DNA of 64,000 nucleotides, taken from positions 2,666,001 through 2,730,000 of the forward strand of contig NZ_CP155079.2 in assembly GCF_039634365.2 (NCBI RefSeq), read 5' to 3'. Shown here one piece after another: positions 35,273 through 44,191 of the stretch; the stretch's first letter is position 1; the number at the start of each line of letters is the position of its first letter. This stretch comes from Mucilaginibacter sp. PAMB04168 (GTDB taxonomy: Bacteria; Bacteroidota; Bacteroidia; Sphingobacteriales; Sphingobacteriaceae). A program made the translations under genes and the position numbers. The notes under the pieces are model-generated. The model searched no databases and was not told the origin of the DNA. It was given only the letters and a program-made list of their open reading frames with translations.

Positions 35273-36409
35273 ATGCTAAGTAGCTGTCAAATGTCAATTT
35301 ACAAATCCAATTTCCCTTTAAAAAAATTCTGTTGTTTAGCATTCCTTATATTTTTAAAGATAAGTCCAATCCTGGCGTTTGATACCTCCGGCGGTATGCA
35401 TCCTAAAGCGCAGATTGACTTTGTAAAAAAACAAATTAGATTAAAAAAGGAACCTTACGTTTCGGCTTATAACTTGCTGATTAAAAAGGCTGATTCGGCA
35501 CTTTTAATAGAAAATCATGCGATTGTAGATTTCAGTATCCCCGGATATTATTCAGATAAAGCAGGACATCAAAAGAATTCGCTGGCATTGCAGGTAGATG
35601 GTATTTCGGCATATAGCTGTGCTTTAGCGTACAGGCTGAGCAATCAAAAAAAATATGCGGATAAGGCCTTGTATTTCTTAAACTCCTGGTCAAGAATTAA
35701 TCAAAGATATTCCCAGTTAGACGGATCGTTAGTTATGTCGTATTCCGGAACCACTATGATGATAGCTGCAGATCTGTTAAAAGGTTATAACGGCTGGGGC
35801 CAAGCAAGTCAGCAGCAATTCAGATACTGGACTGTCCACGTATTTCGTGATGCAGCTAATAGCATCCGGGTCAGACATAACAATTCAGGCGATTGGTCCA
35901 GGTTAGCCTCATTACTTGCCGATGTCTATCTGGAAGATAAAGAAGACCTTCAAAAGAATATAGATTTAGTTAGAGCAGATTTATTTGATAAAATTTCGCC
36001 TGATGGTCATATGGTAGAAGAAGTAAAGCGTCAGGTTAAAGGTATATGGTATACCTATTTTTCGCTTGCGCCGTTAACGGCTTCTTGTTGGGTAATTTAT
36101 AATCAAACTGGTGAGAACCTCTTTAAAGCCGAAAAGAACGGCTCATCTATCCAAAAAGCGCTTGCCTATTTGTTATATTATGACCAGCATCCCGCCGAAT
36201 GGAAATATGCTAGTAACCCTGAAACAAGTTTAACTTATACAGAAACTGGTCCGTGGCCAGCCAATTTACTGGAGGCAATGAATGGAATTTATAAAGGCCC
36301 TGATTTTGATGCTTTTGTACTACCATACCGGCCAGTTATGTACCCCAAGCATGATTATGCCTGGACATTCCCAACCTTAATGCCACTTAGCTTAACGGCT
36401 TACAAATAA
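35273..36409 (+). CDS. Alginate-lyase-superfamily polysaccharide lyase (PL5/PL38-like)
   Basis: The 378-residue exported protein (hydrophobic stretch to about residue 35, ILAFDT) is all helical, as expected for an (alpha/alpha) toroid. Landmarks are SLALQVDGISAYSCALAYRLSNQKKYADKAL, the Asn-Asn pair in VRHNNSGDWSRLASLLADVYLEDKEDL and SPDGHMVEEVKRQVKGIWYTYFSLAPL, matching the alginate_lyase fold where NN, His, Arg and Tyr form the active site. These enzymes beta-eliminate uronic-acid chains; PL5 cuts mannuronate and PL38 glucuronan. The GH88/105 gene downstream, which removes unsaturated uronate ends, supports lyase activity. Alternative start at 35291. Subfamily is uncertain. Confidence 0.78.
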   Translation: MLSSCQMSIYKSNFPLKKFCCLAFLIFLKISPILAFDTSGGMHPKAQIDFVKKQIRLKKEPYVSAYNLLIKKADSALLIENHAIVDFSIPGYYSDKAGHQKNSLALQVDGISAYSCALAYRLSNQKKYADKALYFLNSWSRINQRYSQLDGSLVMSYSGTTMMIAADLLKGYNGWGQASQQQFRYWTVHVFRDAANSIRVRHNNSGDWSRLASLLADVYLEDKEDLQKNIDLVRADLFDKISPDGHMVEEVKRQVKGIWYTYFSLAPLTASCWVIYNQTGENLFKAEKNGSSIQKALAYLLYYDQHPAEWKYASNPETSLTYTETGPWPANLLEAMNGIYKGPDFDAFVLPYRPVMYPKHDYAWTFPTLMPLSLTAYK

Positions 36410-36454
36410 AAGGCTGCATATCACGAAAAGTGGTATGTCTGCTTGATACTTACT

Positions 36455-37330
36455 ATGAATCAAATAATGAAAACACACCTATTAAAATATTCTTATGTTG
36501 GCCTCATGCTTTGTGCCGCACTTACGTCTGCCGCTCAGCGTAATACCGCTGCCAAGCCGCCTAAATTGCAAAGCGATGGTTACAAATTGGTTTGGGCCGA
36601 AGAATTCAACTACAATGGGGCCCCTGACCAATCTACATGGAGCTTTGAAAAGGGCTTCGAAAGAAACGAAGAATTACAATGGTACCAGGAAAACAATGCC
36701 AGGTGCGAACACGGGCATCTGATCATTGAAGCGAGGAGGGAATCTGTAGCTAACCCCAATTTCCAGGCAAACAGCAGCGACTGGAAAAAAAATAGAAAAG
36801 AAGCAACTTATACCTCTTCCAGCATCAAGACCCGGGGTTTGCACAGCTGGCTTTATGGGCGTTTTGTGATGCGTGGGAAAATTGATATTCGTGACGGAAT
36901 TTGGCCCGCTTGGTGGACTTTAGGGATTAAAGGGAAGTGGCCGGCAACCGGAGAGATAGATATTATGGAATACTACCGAAAAAAGCTGCTTGCAAATATT
37001 GCTTATATGGGTGCCGATAACAAAGACGCATGGTTTACCGTCAATAAAAATATCGATTCTCTTGGCGGTAAGGCCTGGGCTGATAAATTTCATATCTGGC
37101 GGATGGACTGGAATGAAAACAGTATCGCGCTGTATGTTGATGATCAATTAATAAATAGGGTTGAGATGGATAAACTCATGAATAGAGATGGCACCGGTAT
37201 CAATCCATTTAAACAGCCGCATTATATGCTGCTAAACTTAGCCATAGGCGGAAAACAAGGAGGCAACCCCGAGGCAACCCTTTTTCCTGCCAAATTTGAA
37301 GTAGATTATGTTAGAGTATATCAGAAGTAA
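36455..37330 (+). CDS. Secreted GH16 endo-beta-glucanase/galactanase-like
   Basis: I use ATG 36455 (291 residues; signal to about LTSAAQ). The GH16 jelly-roll shows LVWAEEFNY, WYQENNARCEHGHLIIEARRE, TSSSIKTRG and the catalytic GEIDIMEYY, with nucleophile E167, helper D169 and acid/base E172. The spacing ExDxxE is that of the laminarinase-type (beta-bulge) GH16 enzymes. It is expected to cut beta-1,3 or mixed beta-1,3/1,4 bonds internally, so the PUL2 glycan probably has a neutral beta-linked backbone or block besides the uronic acids. It lies between the lyase and GH88/105 genes, with only 8 nt to the latter. Confidence 0.92.
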   Translation: MNQIMKTHLLKYSYVGLMLCAALTSAAQRNTAAKPPKLQSDGYKLVWAEEFNYNGAPDQSTWSFEKGFERNEELQWYQENNARCEHGHLIIEARRESVANPNFQANSSDWKKNRKEATYTSSSIKTRGLHSWLYGRFVMRGKIDIRDGIWPAWWTLGIKGKWPATGEIDIMEYYRKKLLANIAYMGADNKDAWFTVNKNIDSLGGKAWADKFHIWRMDWNENSIALYVDDQLINRVEMDKLMNRDGTGINPFKQPHYMLLNLAIGGKQGGNPEATLFPAKFEVDYVRVYQK

Positions 37331-37338
37331 GCAACGAA

Positions 37339-38550
37339 ATGTCAGTTAGTAATTTCACAATGAGAAACGTAACGAAGCTTACTGCTTTTATGCTGGTCTT
37401 TATAACCGTAAACAGCAAAAGTCAGTCGGTTGTTAAAGCTAATATTTCCAATGCCGAATACGCAATTAACGTAAAGCCAAGATATGGTCAGATTTTCGAG
37501 GATACCGTTTTTAAAACCAAAGCGATCTTCAACGCCATGCAACGTGTGGCAGACTGGCAGATTAATACTTGGAACAGCAAAGGCTTTAAGGCTTCAAAAG
37601 TGGACTGGACCAACGGTGCATGTTACACCGGTTTATTTGCCTTCGGAAGTCTAAAAGGTAACCAGAAATACCTAAAAGTGTTACTGGATATCGGTAATGA
37701 CGTAAAATGGAATACTGGACACCTGCGTTTTTATGCCGATGATTATTGTGTGGGCCAAACCTATGCACAGTTATACGGCAGATATCGAAGAAAAGAAATG
37801 ATCACACCGTTTACTATTCAGGCCGACAGCATTGTGGCTAGCCCACATGATGAGCCGCTACACTGGAGAAATAATATTCAGTTGAGGGAATGGGCATGGT
37901 GTGACGCGCTTTTTATGGCGCCGCCATCGCTGGCGTACCTGAGCACTACTACAGGTGATCAAAAATACCTAAATACAGCTATTAAACTTTGGTGGAAGAC
38001 GACAGACTTTTTATATGACCCAGCAGAAAAGCTGTATTTTAGAGACGAAACCTTTTTCAACAAAAAGGAAAAGAACGGTGAAAAGGTATTTTGGTCGCGG
38101 GGAAACGGTTGGGTAGTTGCTGGTTTAGTCCGGGTGTTGGAGAATACGCCAAAAAATCATCCCGACAGAGCAAGACTTGAGAAGTTATTCAAGAATATGA
38201 TAAGCAGAATAGCCAGACTACAACAGCAGGACGGAAGCTGGCATGCCTCATTACTTGATCCGGATAGTTATCCGATTAAAGAAATGAGCGGGACAGGCTT
38301 TTTCTGTTATGCAATGGCTTGGGGCCTTAATCAAGGTCTGCTTGATGAAAAAACCTACCTTCCGGTCGTTAAGCGGTCATGGCTTGCGCTAAATTCAGCG
38401 GTTAAAGATGGAATGTTAGGCTATGTACAACCCATAGGCGCAAGCCCGGATCAAGTAAACGCTAATAGTACGGCGGTCTATGGGGTCGGAGCTTTTTTAC
38501 TGTCCGGCGTACAGTTATACAATTTTATGGAAAGACATCCAAACTACTAA
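37339..38550 (+). CDS. GH88/GH105 unsaturated uronyl hydrolase
   Basis: The 403-residue exported protein (signal to about VNSKSQ) has an (alpha/alpha)6 barrel with DWTNGACYTGLFAF, YADDYCVGQTYAQLY, REWAWCDALFMAPP (D189 is the likely acid that hydrates the double bond) and WSRGNGWVVAGL, all typical of GH105/GH88. These enzymes hydrolyse the delta-4,5-unsaturated uronic acid left at non-reducing ends by a polysaccharide lyase, which is encoded two genes upstream. The Asp-based hydration mechanism is family knowledge. GH105 acts on rhamnogalacturonan or ulvan fragments and GH88 on glucuronyl ones; I cannot separate them here. Confidence 0.88.
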   Translation: MSVSNFTMRNVTKLTAFMLVFITVNSKSQSVVKANISNAEYAINVKPRYGQIFEDTVFKTKAIFNAMQRVADWQINTWNSKGFKASKVDWTNGACYTGLFAFGSLKGNQKYLKVLLDIGNDVKWNTGHLRFYADDYCVGQTYAQLYGRYRRKEMITPFTIQADSIVASPHDEPLHWRNNIQLREWAWCDALFMAPPSLAYLSTTTGDQKYLNTAIKLWWKTTDFLYDPAEKLYFRDETFFNKKEKNGEKVFWSRGNGWVVAGLVRVLENTPKNHPDRARLEKLFKNMISRIARLQQQDGSWHASLLDPDSYPIKEMSGTGFFCYAMAWGLNQGLLDEKTYLPVVKRSWLALNSAVKDGMLGYVQPIGASPDQVNANSTAVYGVGAFLLSGVQLYNFMERHPNY

Positions 38551-38563
38551 CGATTTTTGTCAA

Positions 38564-40825
38564 ATGTTATCAATCAAATCTATTGTTACCTGCATTTTGG
38601 CATGTTTAATTCTGCAAGCAAATTTACAGGCGCAAAACAAGGTTATTTACCAAACTGAAGCCTACACGCTATACCGCGACAGCGTTGTTCAGGCGAACTT
38701 TACAGGCCGTGCGTTGTCATCAACCCAATTAACTTCCAATTACAAGGGTCGGGATAAAGCAGGTAGATACAAGGAGACATTAGCTACATCCTGGAAGCTT
38801 TCAAAAGACATATCCAACTTTCCTCACTACCACTCTGACTTCCCAATAGTAGATGCCATCTATAACCTGTCTCTTGAGGAGATGCAAAATGCTGTTGAAC
38901 CTGACAGCACCTTCAGAACAGGCAAATCATGGAAGGGCGTATGGACAAGGGACATTAGTTACAGCATCATTTTGTCAATGGCTGTATTGCAGCCAGAAGT
39001 AGCCATGAAAAGCTTGATGCGGAAGGTTAAGGACGGATTTATTGTTCAGGATACCGGTACCGGCGGAGCATATCCCGTATCATCCGACCGAATGATTTGG
39101 GCAGTTGCAGCCTGGGAGATATACAAAGTAACGGGGGATAAAGGCTGGTTGAAGAACGCATACGACATTATCAAAAGATCGGCAGTCAATGACGAGGTGA
39201 ATTTGCATAATTCTAAAACAGGCTTGGTTAAAGGCGAATCGTCCTTTTTGGATTGGCGGGAACAAACTTACCCACGCTGGATGCAGCCGGCAGATATTTA
39301 TGAATCGGAATGCCTGAGCACTAATGCTGTGCATTACCGTATGTACAAAGTACTGGCAGACATGGCAGCTTTATTTGGCGATGATAAATCGGCAAATTTT
39401 TATAACAAAAATGCAAGCGTTATTAAGAAAGGCATTAACAAATATTTATGGCAGGAAAAAAAGGGGTATTACGGTCAGTATTTATACGGACGGGTCCATA
39501 AAACTCTTTCTCCGCGTGCCGAAACCTTAGGTGAGGCCTTGGCTGTTCTTTTTGATATTCCGCCTGTTTCCAATCAACGTAAAATAATTGAAAATATACC
39601 CACAGGTGTTTACGGTACGCCCTGCATTTATCCGCAGATACCAGAAATTCCGCCTTATCACAATAACGCCGTATGGCCTTTTGTAGAAAGTTACTGGGCA
39701 CTGGCTGCAGCTAAAGCAGGTAACGAAAGTTCAGTTTTAAAAAGTTTGAGTGCTATTTACCGGGCAGGCGGGTTATTTCTGACTAACAAAGAAAACTTTG
39801 TTTCCAGCACTGGTGATTTTGGTGGAACAGAAGTCAACTCAAGCAATATGCTCTGGAGCCTGTCTGGCAACATTGCCATAATTTATAAAGTGCTGTTTGG
39901 TATCAGTTACAATACAGATAACCTAAGCTTTACGCCTTTTATACCCAAAGCATTAAGCGGGAAACATTTACTTAAAGCATTTAAGTATCGGGACGCCGAA
40001 CTGGACATCTCCATATCGGGATATGGACATACAATAGCCAAGGTCACTTTAGATGGGAAGCCGCTGCCTGCTGCCACTATACCTGCCTCATTATCAGGAA
40101 AGCATAGCATCAATATTACCTTGTCTAATTATTTTGCTCCATCTAAAATTAATACGCTTCCTGCTTATACAAGCCTTCCCAACCCTCAGGTTCGTTATAA
40201 CAACAATACACTGTCATGGGAGCCAATCCTGGGTGCCCAACGTTATCAAATATTTAAAAATGGCAGTTCGGTTGCAGAGGTTGTGAAACCTAGTTATGCC
40301 ATTGCCGCTGGCAATAGCGAATATCAAATAATAGCCATTGATAAAAATAGTATTGGCTCATTTACAAGCGAGCCCGTGCTGGTTGCGGCAGCCCGGCCTG
40401 CCACCATTTTACAGGTAGAGGATTATACCGAAAAATCTTCGCTCCCTCACGTTGGCTATTCAGGAAAAGGTTTTGTGAATACTGATACAAAGGAAAATAC
40501 GAATATTAAAATGAATGTAGATGTAGCCCTTGCGGGCTGGTATACGATGGATGTACGTTACGCCAACGGTAACGGCCCGATTAATACCGGTAATACATGT
40601 GCCATCCGTACCATCGTACTGAATGGGCAATTTGCGGGGGTGGTAGTCTTGCCGCATCGGGGCAAAGGTCAATGGTCTAACTGGGGGTTTAGCAATTCCT
40701 TAAGAGTAAAGCTACGAAAAGGAATAAACCAGTTGTCTATACAGCTAAAGAGTACCAATACCAACATGAACATTGATGTGAATCAGGCTATGATCGATTA
40801 TGTCCGTCTTTTACCGGCGTTATAA
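38564..40825 (+). CDS. Exported six-hairpin glycosidase-like protein with C-terminal CBM
   Basis: I use ATG 38564 (753 residues), which gives a signal peptide (CLILQANLQAQ); the frame opens 84 nt earlier but that part overlaps the GH88/105 gene. The catalytic part (about 100-480) is (alpha/alpha)6-like: SWKGVWTRDISYSIILSMAVLQPE, YPVSSDRMIWAVAAWEIYKVTGD, ESSFLDWREQTYPRWMQP and YHNNAVWPFVESYWALAAAKAG, reminiscent of glycogen-debranching/GH63/GH78-type folds. A FnIII-like segment (about 560-620) and a CBM6/35-like domain (about 625-753; LQVEDYTEKSSLPHVGYSGKGFV, WYTMDVRYANG) follow. The GH family and activity are not recognised. It is the last intact gene of PUL2. Confidence 0.7.
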   Translation: MLSIKSIVTCILACLILQANLQAQNKVIYQTEAYTLYRDSVVQANFTGRALSSTQLTSNYKGRDKAGRYKETLATSWKLSKDISNFPHYHSDFPIVDAIYNLSLEEMQNAVEPDSTFRTGKSWKGVWTRDISYSIILSMAVLQPEVAMKSLMRKVKDGFIVQDTGTGGAYPVSSDRMIWAVAAWEIYKVTGDKGWLKNAYDIIKRSAVNDEVNLHNSKTGLVKGESSFLDWREQTYPRWMQPADIYESECLSTNAVHYRMYKVLADMAALFGDDKSANFYNKNASVIKKGINKYLWQEKKGYYGQYLYGRVHKTLSPRAETLGEALAVLFDIPPVSNQRKIIENIPTGVYGTPCIYPQIPEIPPYHNNAVWPFVESYWALAAAKAGNESSVLKSLSAIYRAGGLFLTNKENFVSSTGDFGGTEVNSSNMLWSLSGNIAIIYKVLFGISYNTDNLSFTPFIPKALSGKHLLKAFKYRDAELDISISGYGHTIAKVTLDGKPLPAATIPASLSGKHSINITLSNYFAPSKINTLPAYTSLPNPQVRYNNNTLSWEPILGAQRYQIFKNGSSVAEVVKPSYAIAAGNSEYQIIAIDKNSIGSFTSEPVLVAAARPATILQVEDYTEKSSLPHVGYSGKGFVNTDTKENTNIKMNVDVALAGWYTMDVRYANGNGPINTGNTCAIRTIVLNGQFAGVVVLPHRGKGQWSNWGFSNSLRVKLRKGINQLSIQLKSTNTNMNIDVNQAMIDYVRLLPAL

Positions 40826-40895
40826 TGAAGGGATAATTCTAAATACTTTCTTGTTGTCTATTTAATATGTTATTGATATTTTTTTCTTAGCTATG

Positions 40896-40922
40896 CTGAA
40901 AGGAGCACAATGTGTCTTTCAG
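40896..40922. other. Hairpin downstream of PUL2
   Basis: CTGAAAG (40896-40902) pairs with CTTTCAG (40916-40922), and CAC/GTG can pair inside the loop. No T-tract follows on either strand, so this is not a standard terminator, though it could define the 3' end of the PUL2 transcript. The rest of 40826-41100 shows nothing recognisable. Confidence 0.35.
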
Positions 40923-41100
40923 TATAACTATTGATGATTGACGATTGGGCGAATTAAAGAGCATACACAGCTGCTGATGTAACCGAACTGTTAAGGCTGG
41001 AAACAGATTTCCATTGCAGAGATCTACACAAGTTAATATTATTTAGCCCGCCCGGAATAAAACGCGTAATGCGTCAGAAGCGCAGAACCTGTTACATATT

Positions 41101-41373
41101 AATATTAGGAAAGAAAGTTTTGCTGTGCCTGCCGTTCTTAATGAGTGCCTAATGTAGGGTTATTCGGGCATTATTCACTTATTTCAAAACTGGACTAAAG
41201 ACGCTGAATTCAGCACCCTGCGTGCAGCTGGTGCATTTTTAGTAAGCGCAGCTCAAAGGAACGGCAAGGTGCAAACGGTTACCATAATTAGGTCTGATGC
41301 CGGTATAATGGTCTACTGGCTGGTGGATGTTGGTTTCTTTTATCGCCAATCACATAATGGTCTTTACCGTTGA
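41101..41373 (+). pseudogene. C-terminal remnant of a large glycoside hydrolase, amber-interrupted
   Basis: The frame through 41101-41373 reads VPAVLNECLM, then TAG (41155-41157), then GYSGIIHLFQNWTKDAEF and STLRAAGAFLVSAAQRNGKV. This resembles the C-terminal part of big Bacteroidota glycosidases (GH95-like and relatives), where the pattern is NE-LLQSY-G-IRLFPNW..., then LRA-GAFLVSA...G.V. The TAG falls where Gln is expected (CAG to TAG). Another TAG lies upstream (41044-41046), and the similarity fades after about 41320. It was probably once a PUL2 enzyme. The family call is from memory of conserved patterns. Confidence 0.6.
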
Positions 41374-41461
41374 GGCAGTAAAAACAATAATGTCTTCGCA
41401 GCCCTTGCGCCATTCGCGGTAATGGCCCAATGCTTTCGGAAAAAAGCCAGGACCTAAAATA

Positions 41462-41500
41462 GCAAAAAGGCCGCAAAATTAAATTTTACGGCCTTTTTGC
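41462..41500 (-). terminator. Terminator of tRNA-Ser, possibly bidirectional
   Basis: GCAAAAAGGCCG (41462-41473) pairs perfectly with CGGCCTTTTTGC (41489-41500), and AAAATT/AATTTT inside extends the stem. It lies 17 nt beyond the 3' end of the minus-strand tRNA-Ser and provides T-runs in both directions. Confidence 0.75.
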
Positions 41501-41517
41501 TGTTTAATTATAATCTG

Positions 41518-41602
41518 CGGAGAGTTAGGGATTCGAACCCCAGGACCTGTTACAGTCAACAGTTTTCAAGACTGCCGCAATCGACCACTCTGCCAACTCT
41601 CC
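41518..41602 (-). tRNA. tRNA-Ser (anticodon TGA)
   Basis: On the minus strand GGAGAGT (41602-41596) pairs with ACTCTCC (41525-41519), with discriminator G at 41518. The anticodon loop CTTGAAA reads TGA on a GCAGT/ACTGT stem. A long variable arm typical of serine tRNAs lies between the anticodon and T arms, and the T-loop is TTCGAAT. No CCA is encoded. All stems are intact. Confidence 0.95.
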
Positions 41603-41706
41603 GGGGACAAAAGTACAAATCCGGAGCGAATTGGCAAATTTGAAATGCATTTTTTTTAGATATTTTTAAACGGCTATTTAACGTATTTATTATCAGTAAA
41701 TTAAAT

Positions 41707-42687
41707 TTAATACACCTGCTTTATTTTGTTAGTACGGAACGTATTTACCTTGGGTTTTACGATTTTGATGCTCCGTTTTGACAAATCAACGCTTGCATTT
41801 AGCTCAAATCCGATTAAAATAATCAGGGAATTGAGGTACAACCATATCATCATTACGATAAGCGTTCCTATAGACCCGTAAATTTTATTGTACGATGAAA
41901 AGTTATTGATGTAGTAAGAGAACCCAAGCGAGGTGAGTACCGCAAGGGTAGTAGCCAGTATAGAACCTGGGCTCGAAAATTTCCAACGGTTCTTATGTGC
42001 AGGGCCGTAACGGTACAACAACGATACCACTACAAAGAAGATCATTACTACAATGACCCACCGCGTAAGTGATATAAGCCACAGCCAAAAGTGCCAGCTG
42101 GTAAACATATGCGATTGTAAAAATTTAAGCAGGGCCTGGCCGGCTATTAATATAGATACAGCGAGCAACAATGAAAAGCTAATTACTATAGTTAATGTAA
42201 TAGATACCAGCCGACGTTTAATCCAACTGCGCGACTCCAGGATAAGAGATGACTTGTTGAAGGCCTGCATTAGGTTATAAACGCCGTTTGATGCAAAATA
42301 TAGGGCTGATGCAAAACCTACCGAAAGTAATTTTCCATTTTGATTTTTGATGATATCCTTCATGGTGCTTTCAAACGCTTTCGACGCATCATGAGGTAGA
42401 ATAACCGTTATCTGGTTAAGTAACGTCTCCTGAAATCTATCAATAGGTACAAAGGGGATAAGCGTAAACAAAAATATGGTGGCCGGAAAAAAAGCCAGCA
42501 TAAAGTTATAAGCTAACGATGATGCGCGGTTAATGAGTGAGCTTTTCTTAAGCTCGCCGAAAAAGAAAACACCGATGGTATATAAAGGCAGCGGCCTAAA
42601 ACCCGGCAATATCACCGATTTAGTCCACTCTAAAAATCCCCTGTATAAACTCGTTTTAAGCAGTAATCGGTGCAGCCAATCCATCAA
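41707..42687 (-). CDS. YihY/virulence factor BrkB family membrane protein
   Basis: The 326-residue inner-membrane protein has about six hydrophobic helices. Family landmarks are RASSLAYNFMLAFFPATIFLFTLIPFVP, ASALYFASNGVYNLMQAFNKS, a long central membrane pair, and GSILATTLAVLTSLGFSYYINNFSSYNKIYGSIGTLIVMMIWLYLNSLIILIGFELNA. The family was once misnamed ribonuclease BN; its real function is not settled, and transport or envelope roles are proposed. It lies 6 nt after the thioesterase gene at the end of the minus-strand operon that starts with the PASTA protein. Confidence 0.92.
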   Translation of the reverse strand: MMDWLHRLLLKTSLYRGFLEWTKSVILPGFRPLPLYTIGVFFFGELKKSSLINRASSLAYNFMLAFFPATIFLFTLIPFVPIDRFQETLLNQITVILPHDASKAFESTMKDIIKNQNGKLLSVGFASALYFASNGVYNLMQAFNKSSLILESRSWIKRRLVSITLTIVISFSLLLAVSILIAGQALLKFLQSHMFTSWHFWLWLISLTRWVIVVMIFFVVVSLLYRYGPAHKNRWKFSSPGSILATTLAVLTSLGFSYYINNFSSYNKIYGSIGTLIVMMIWLYLNSLIILIGFELNASVDLSKRSIKIVKPKVNTFRTNKIKQVY

Positions 42688-42693
42688 CCAAAT

Positions 42694-43101
42694 TTACGCA
42701 AAATAGGGCTTCACTTTATCTAAAAATTCTTGCGGCGGTAAACTCGGCCGATTCGTCTTCATATTGATGAATGCCAGCAGCGTTTCGCCCACATGTATCA
42801 GTTCCTGTTTCTCGTTATATAATTCATACTTAAAATGAATCTTTATTCCTGGCATCTTTTCCATGCTTACCTGTATGCTAATCTCTTCGTCATACAAGGC
42901 GGGTTTAAAATACCGGCACTTCATTTCAAGCACAGGCATCATAACGCCGGTCTCTTCCATCCAACGGTAGGTTAAGCCCAGGCTGCGCAGCATCTCCACA
43001 CGGCCTACTTCAAAAAATTCCGCGTAGTTGCCATAGTACATGTAGCCCATTTGGTCGGTTTCGCCGTAGCGTACGCGTAGTTTAGTGGTGTGAACAAACA
43101 T
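42694..43101 (-). CDS. Acyl-CoA thioesterase, hotdog fold (4HBT/YbgC-like)
   Basis: The 135-residue single-hotdog-domain protein has the YbgC-type motif VRYGETDQMGYMYYGNYAEFFEVGRVEMLR, in which the Asp of TDQMG is the catalytic residue, followed by the VMMPVLEMKCRYFKPALYDEEISI strand region. It hydrolyses acyl-CoA thioesters in the cytoplasm; chain-length preference is unknown. It is likely cotranscribed with mltG (8 nt upstream) and the BrkB gene (6 nt downstream). Confidence 0.9.
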   Translation of the reverse strand: MFVHTTKLRVRYGETDQMGYMYYGNYAEFFEVGRVEMLRSLGLTYRWMEETGVMMPVLEMKCRYFKPALYDEEISIQVSMEKMPGIKIHFKYELYNEKQELIHVGETLLAFINMKTNRPSLPPQEFLDKVKPYFA

Positions 43102-43109
43102 GAGACAGT

Positions 43110-44165
43110 TTAGCGTTTAATGCCACGTTCATTTAAAGCCTGCTGAAAGCGGCGTGCATTGGCCATATGTTCTGCCACATTGGTGGCAAAGTTGTGGTAG
43201 CCCGAAAAATCTTCTTTGGCACACATGTAAATATAATTGTGCTCTTTGTGATTTAACACTGCCTTAACTGCATTTACCGAGGGCATCATGATGGGACCTG
43301 GGGGCAAACCGCTAACGCGGTAAGTGTTATATGGCGATGGCGTGTTTAAATATTTGTTCAACACACGCTTAATAGTAAAATCTCCGGTAGCGTAAATAAC
43401 GGTAGGATCGGCCTCAAGCTTAATACCGCGTTTTAAACGGTTAAGGTACAAACCGGCTATTGTGGGCATCTCGTCGTCATGTAAAGCCTCCGCATCAACA
43501 ATTGATGCCAATATAGACACCTGAATGGGGGTAAGATTTAGTTCAGCTGCTTTTTGCTTGCGATCAGCCGTCCAAAATTTAGTGTACTCCGCGTGCATCC
43601 GCTCAAAAAACTTTTCGGCGGTGGTGTTCCAATACATCTGGTAAGTATTGGGCAAAAACATGGTGTAAACGTTTTCGGTGGTAAAACCATACTTTTCCAC
43701 AAACTTTGCCGAGTCTAGCAAACTGATAATGGCAATGGAGTCGGGCTCTATTTGCTTAGATACGTAACCCGCAAACTGCGGCTTTAATCTCAAACCACGA
43801 AACTTCAAATCAACCGGCTCCTGGGTACCAGATGCCAGCATATTAATAAGCTTACGGTTGCTCATGCCTTGTTTAAGGCGGTACTTACCTGGCTTTACCC
43901 GGCCAACATAGTGCATATTGTGAGCCGACCACAAAAACGTGGCGGTATCCTTTACAATACCTTCTTCTCGTATAGTTTGGTAAACATCATCAAAAGTGGC
44001 TTCGGTATGGATATAAAGGTATTCCTGCTTATCAGTTACATTGGGTCCAAACCAGCGCAAATAATATACTACGCCGGTTATGCCTAGCCCCAGTATGATA
44101 ATAGCCAACAGGGCAATGAAGAATTTTTTAGTTGTGCCGCCTGATGACGTTTTTTCGGTAGACAT
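43110..44165 (-). CDS. mltG: MltG endolytic murein transglycosylase
   Basis: The 351-residue protein has one N-terminal transmembrane helix (about 15-35; FFIALLAIIILGLGITGVVYYL), a LysM-like region and the YceG catalytic domain: ILASIVDAEALHDDEMPTIAGLYLNRLKRGIKLEADPTVIYA, with the catalytic Glu in the VDAEAL helix, then SPYNTYRVSGLPPGPIMMPS and YIYMCAKEDFSGYHNFATNVAEH. MltG cuts nascent glycan strands at the membrane and so sets glycan chain length. Its length and start are normal. Envelope-linked neighbours (PASTA protein, BrkB) fit. Confidence 0.95.
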   Translation of the reverse strand: MSTEKTSSGGTTKKFFIALLAIIILGLGITGVVYYLRWFGPNVTDKQEYLYIHTEATFDDVYQTIREEGIVKDTATFLWSAHNMHYVGRVKPGKYRLKQGMSNRKLINMLASGTQEPVDLKFRGLRLKPQFAGYVSKQIEPDSIAIISLLDSAKFVEKYGFTTENVYTMFLPNTYQMYWNTTAEKFFERMHAEYTKFWTADRKQKAAELNLTPIQVSILASIVDAEALHDDEMPTIAGLYLNRLKRGIKLEADPTVIYATGDFTIKRVLNKYLNTPSPYNTYRVSGLPPGPIMMPSVNAVKAVLNHKEHNYIYMCAKEDFSGYHNFATNVAEHMANARRFQQALNERGIKR

Positions 44166-44191
44166 AACAGATGTATGGTTTTTTATAGGTA

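Noticed and set aside
38480-38563. Extended N-terminus of the six-hairpin glycosidase
   Set aside because: It overlaps the last 71 bases of the GH88/105 gene, and a signal peptide starts at ATG 38564.
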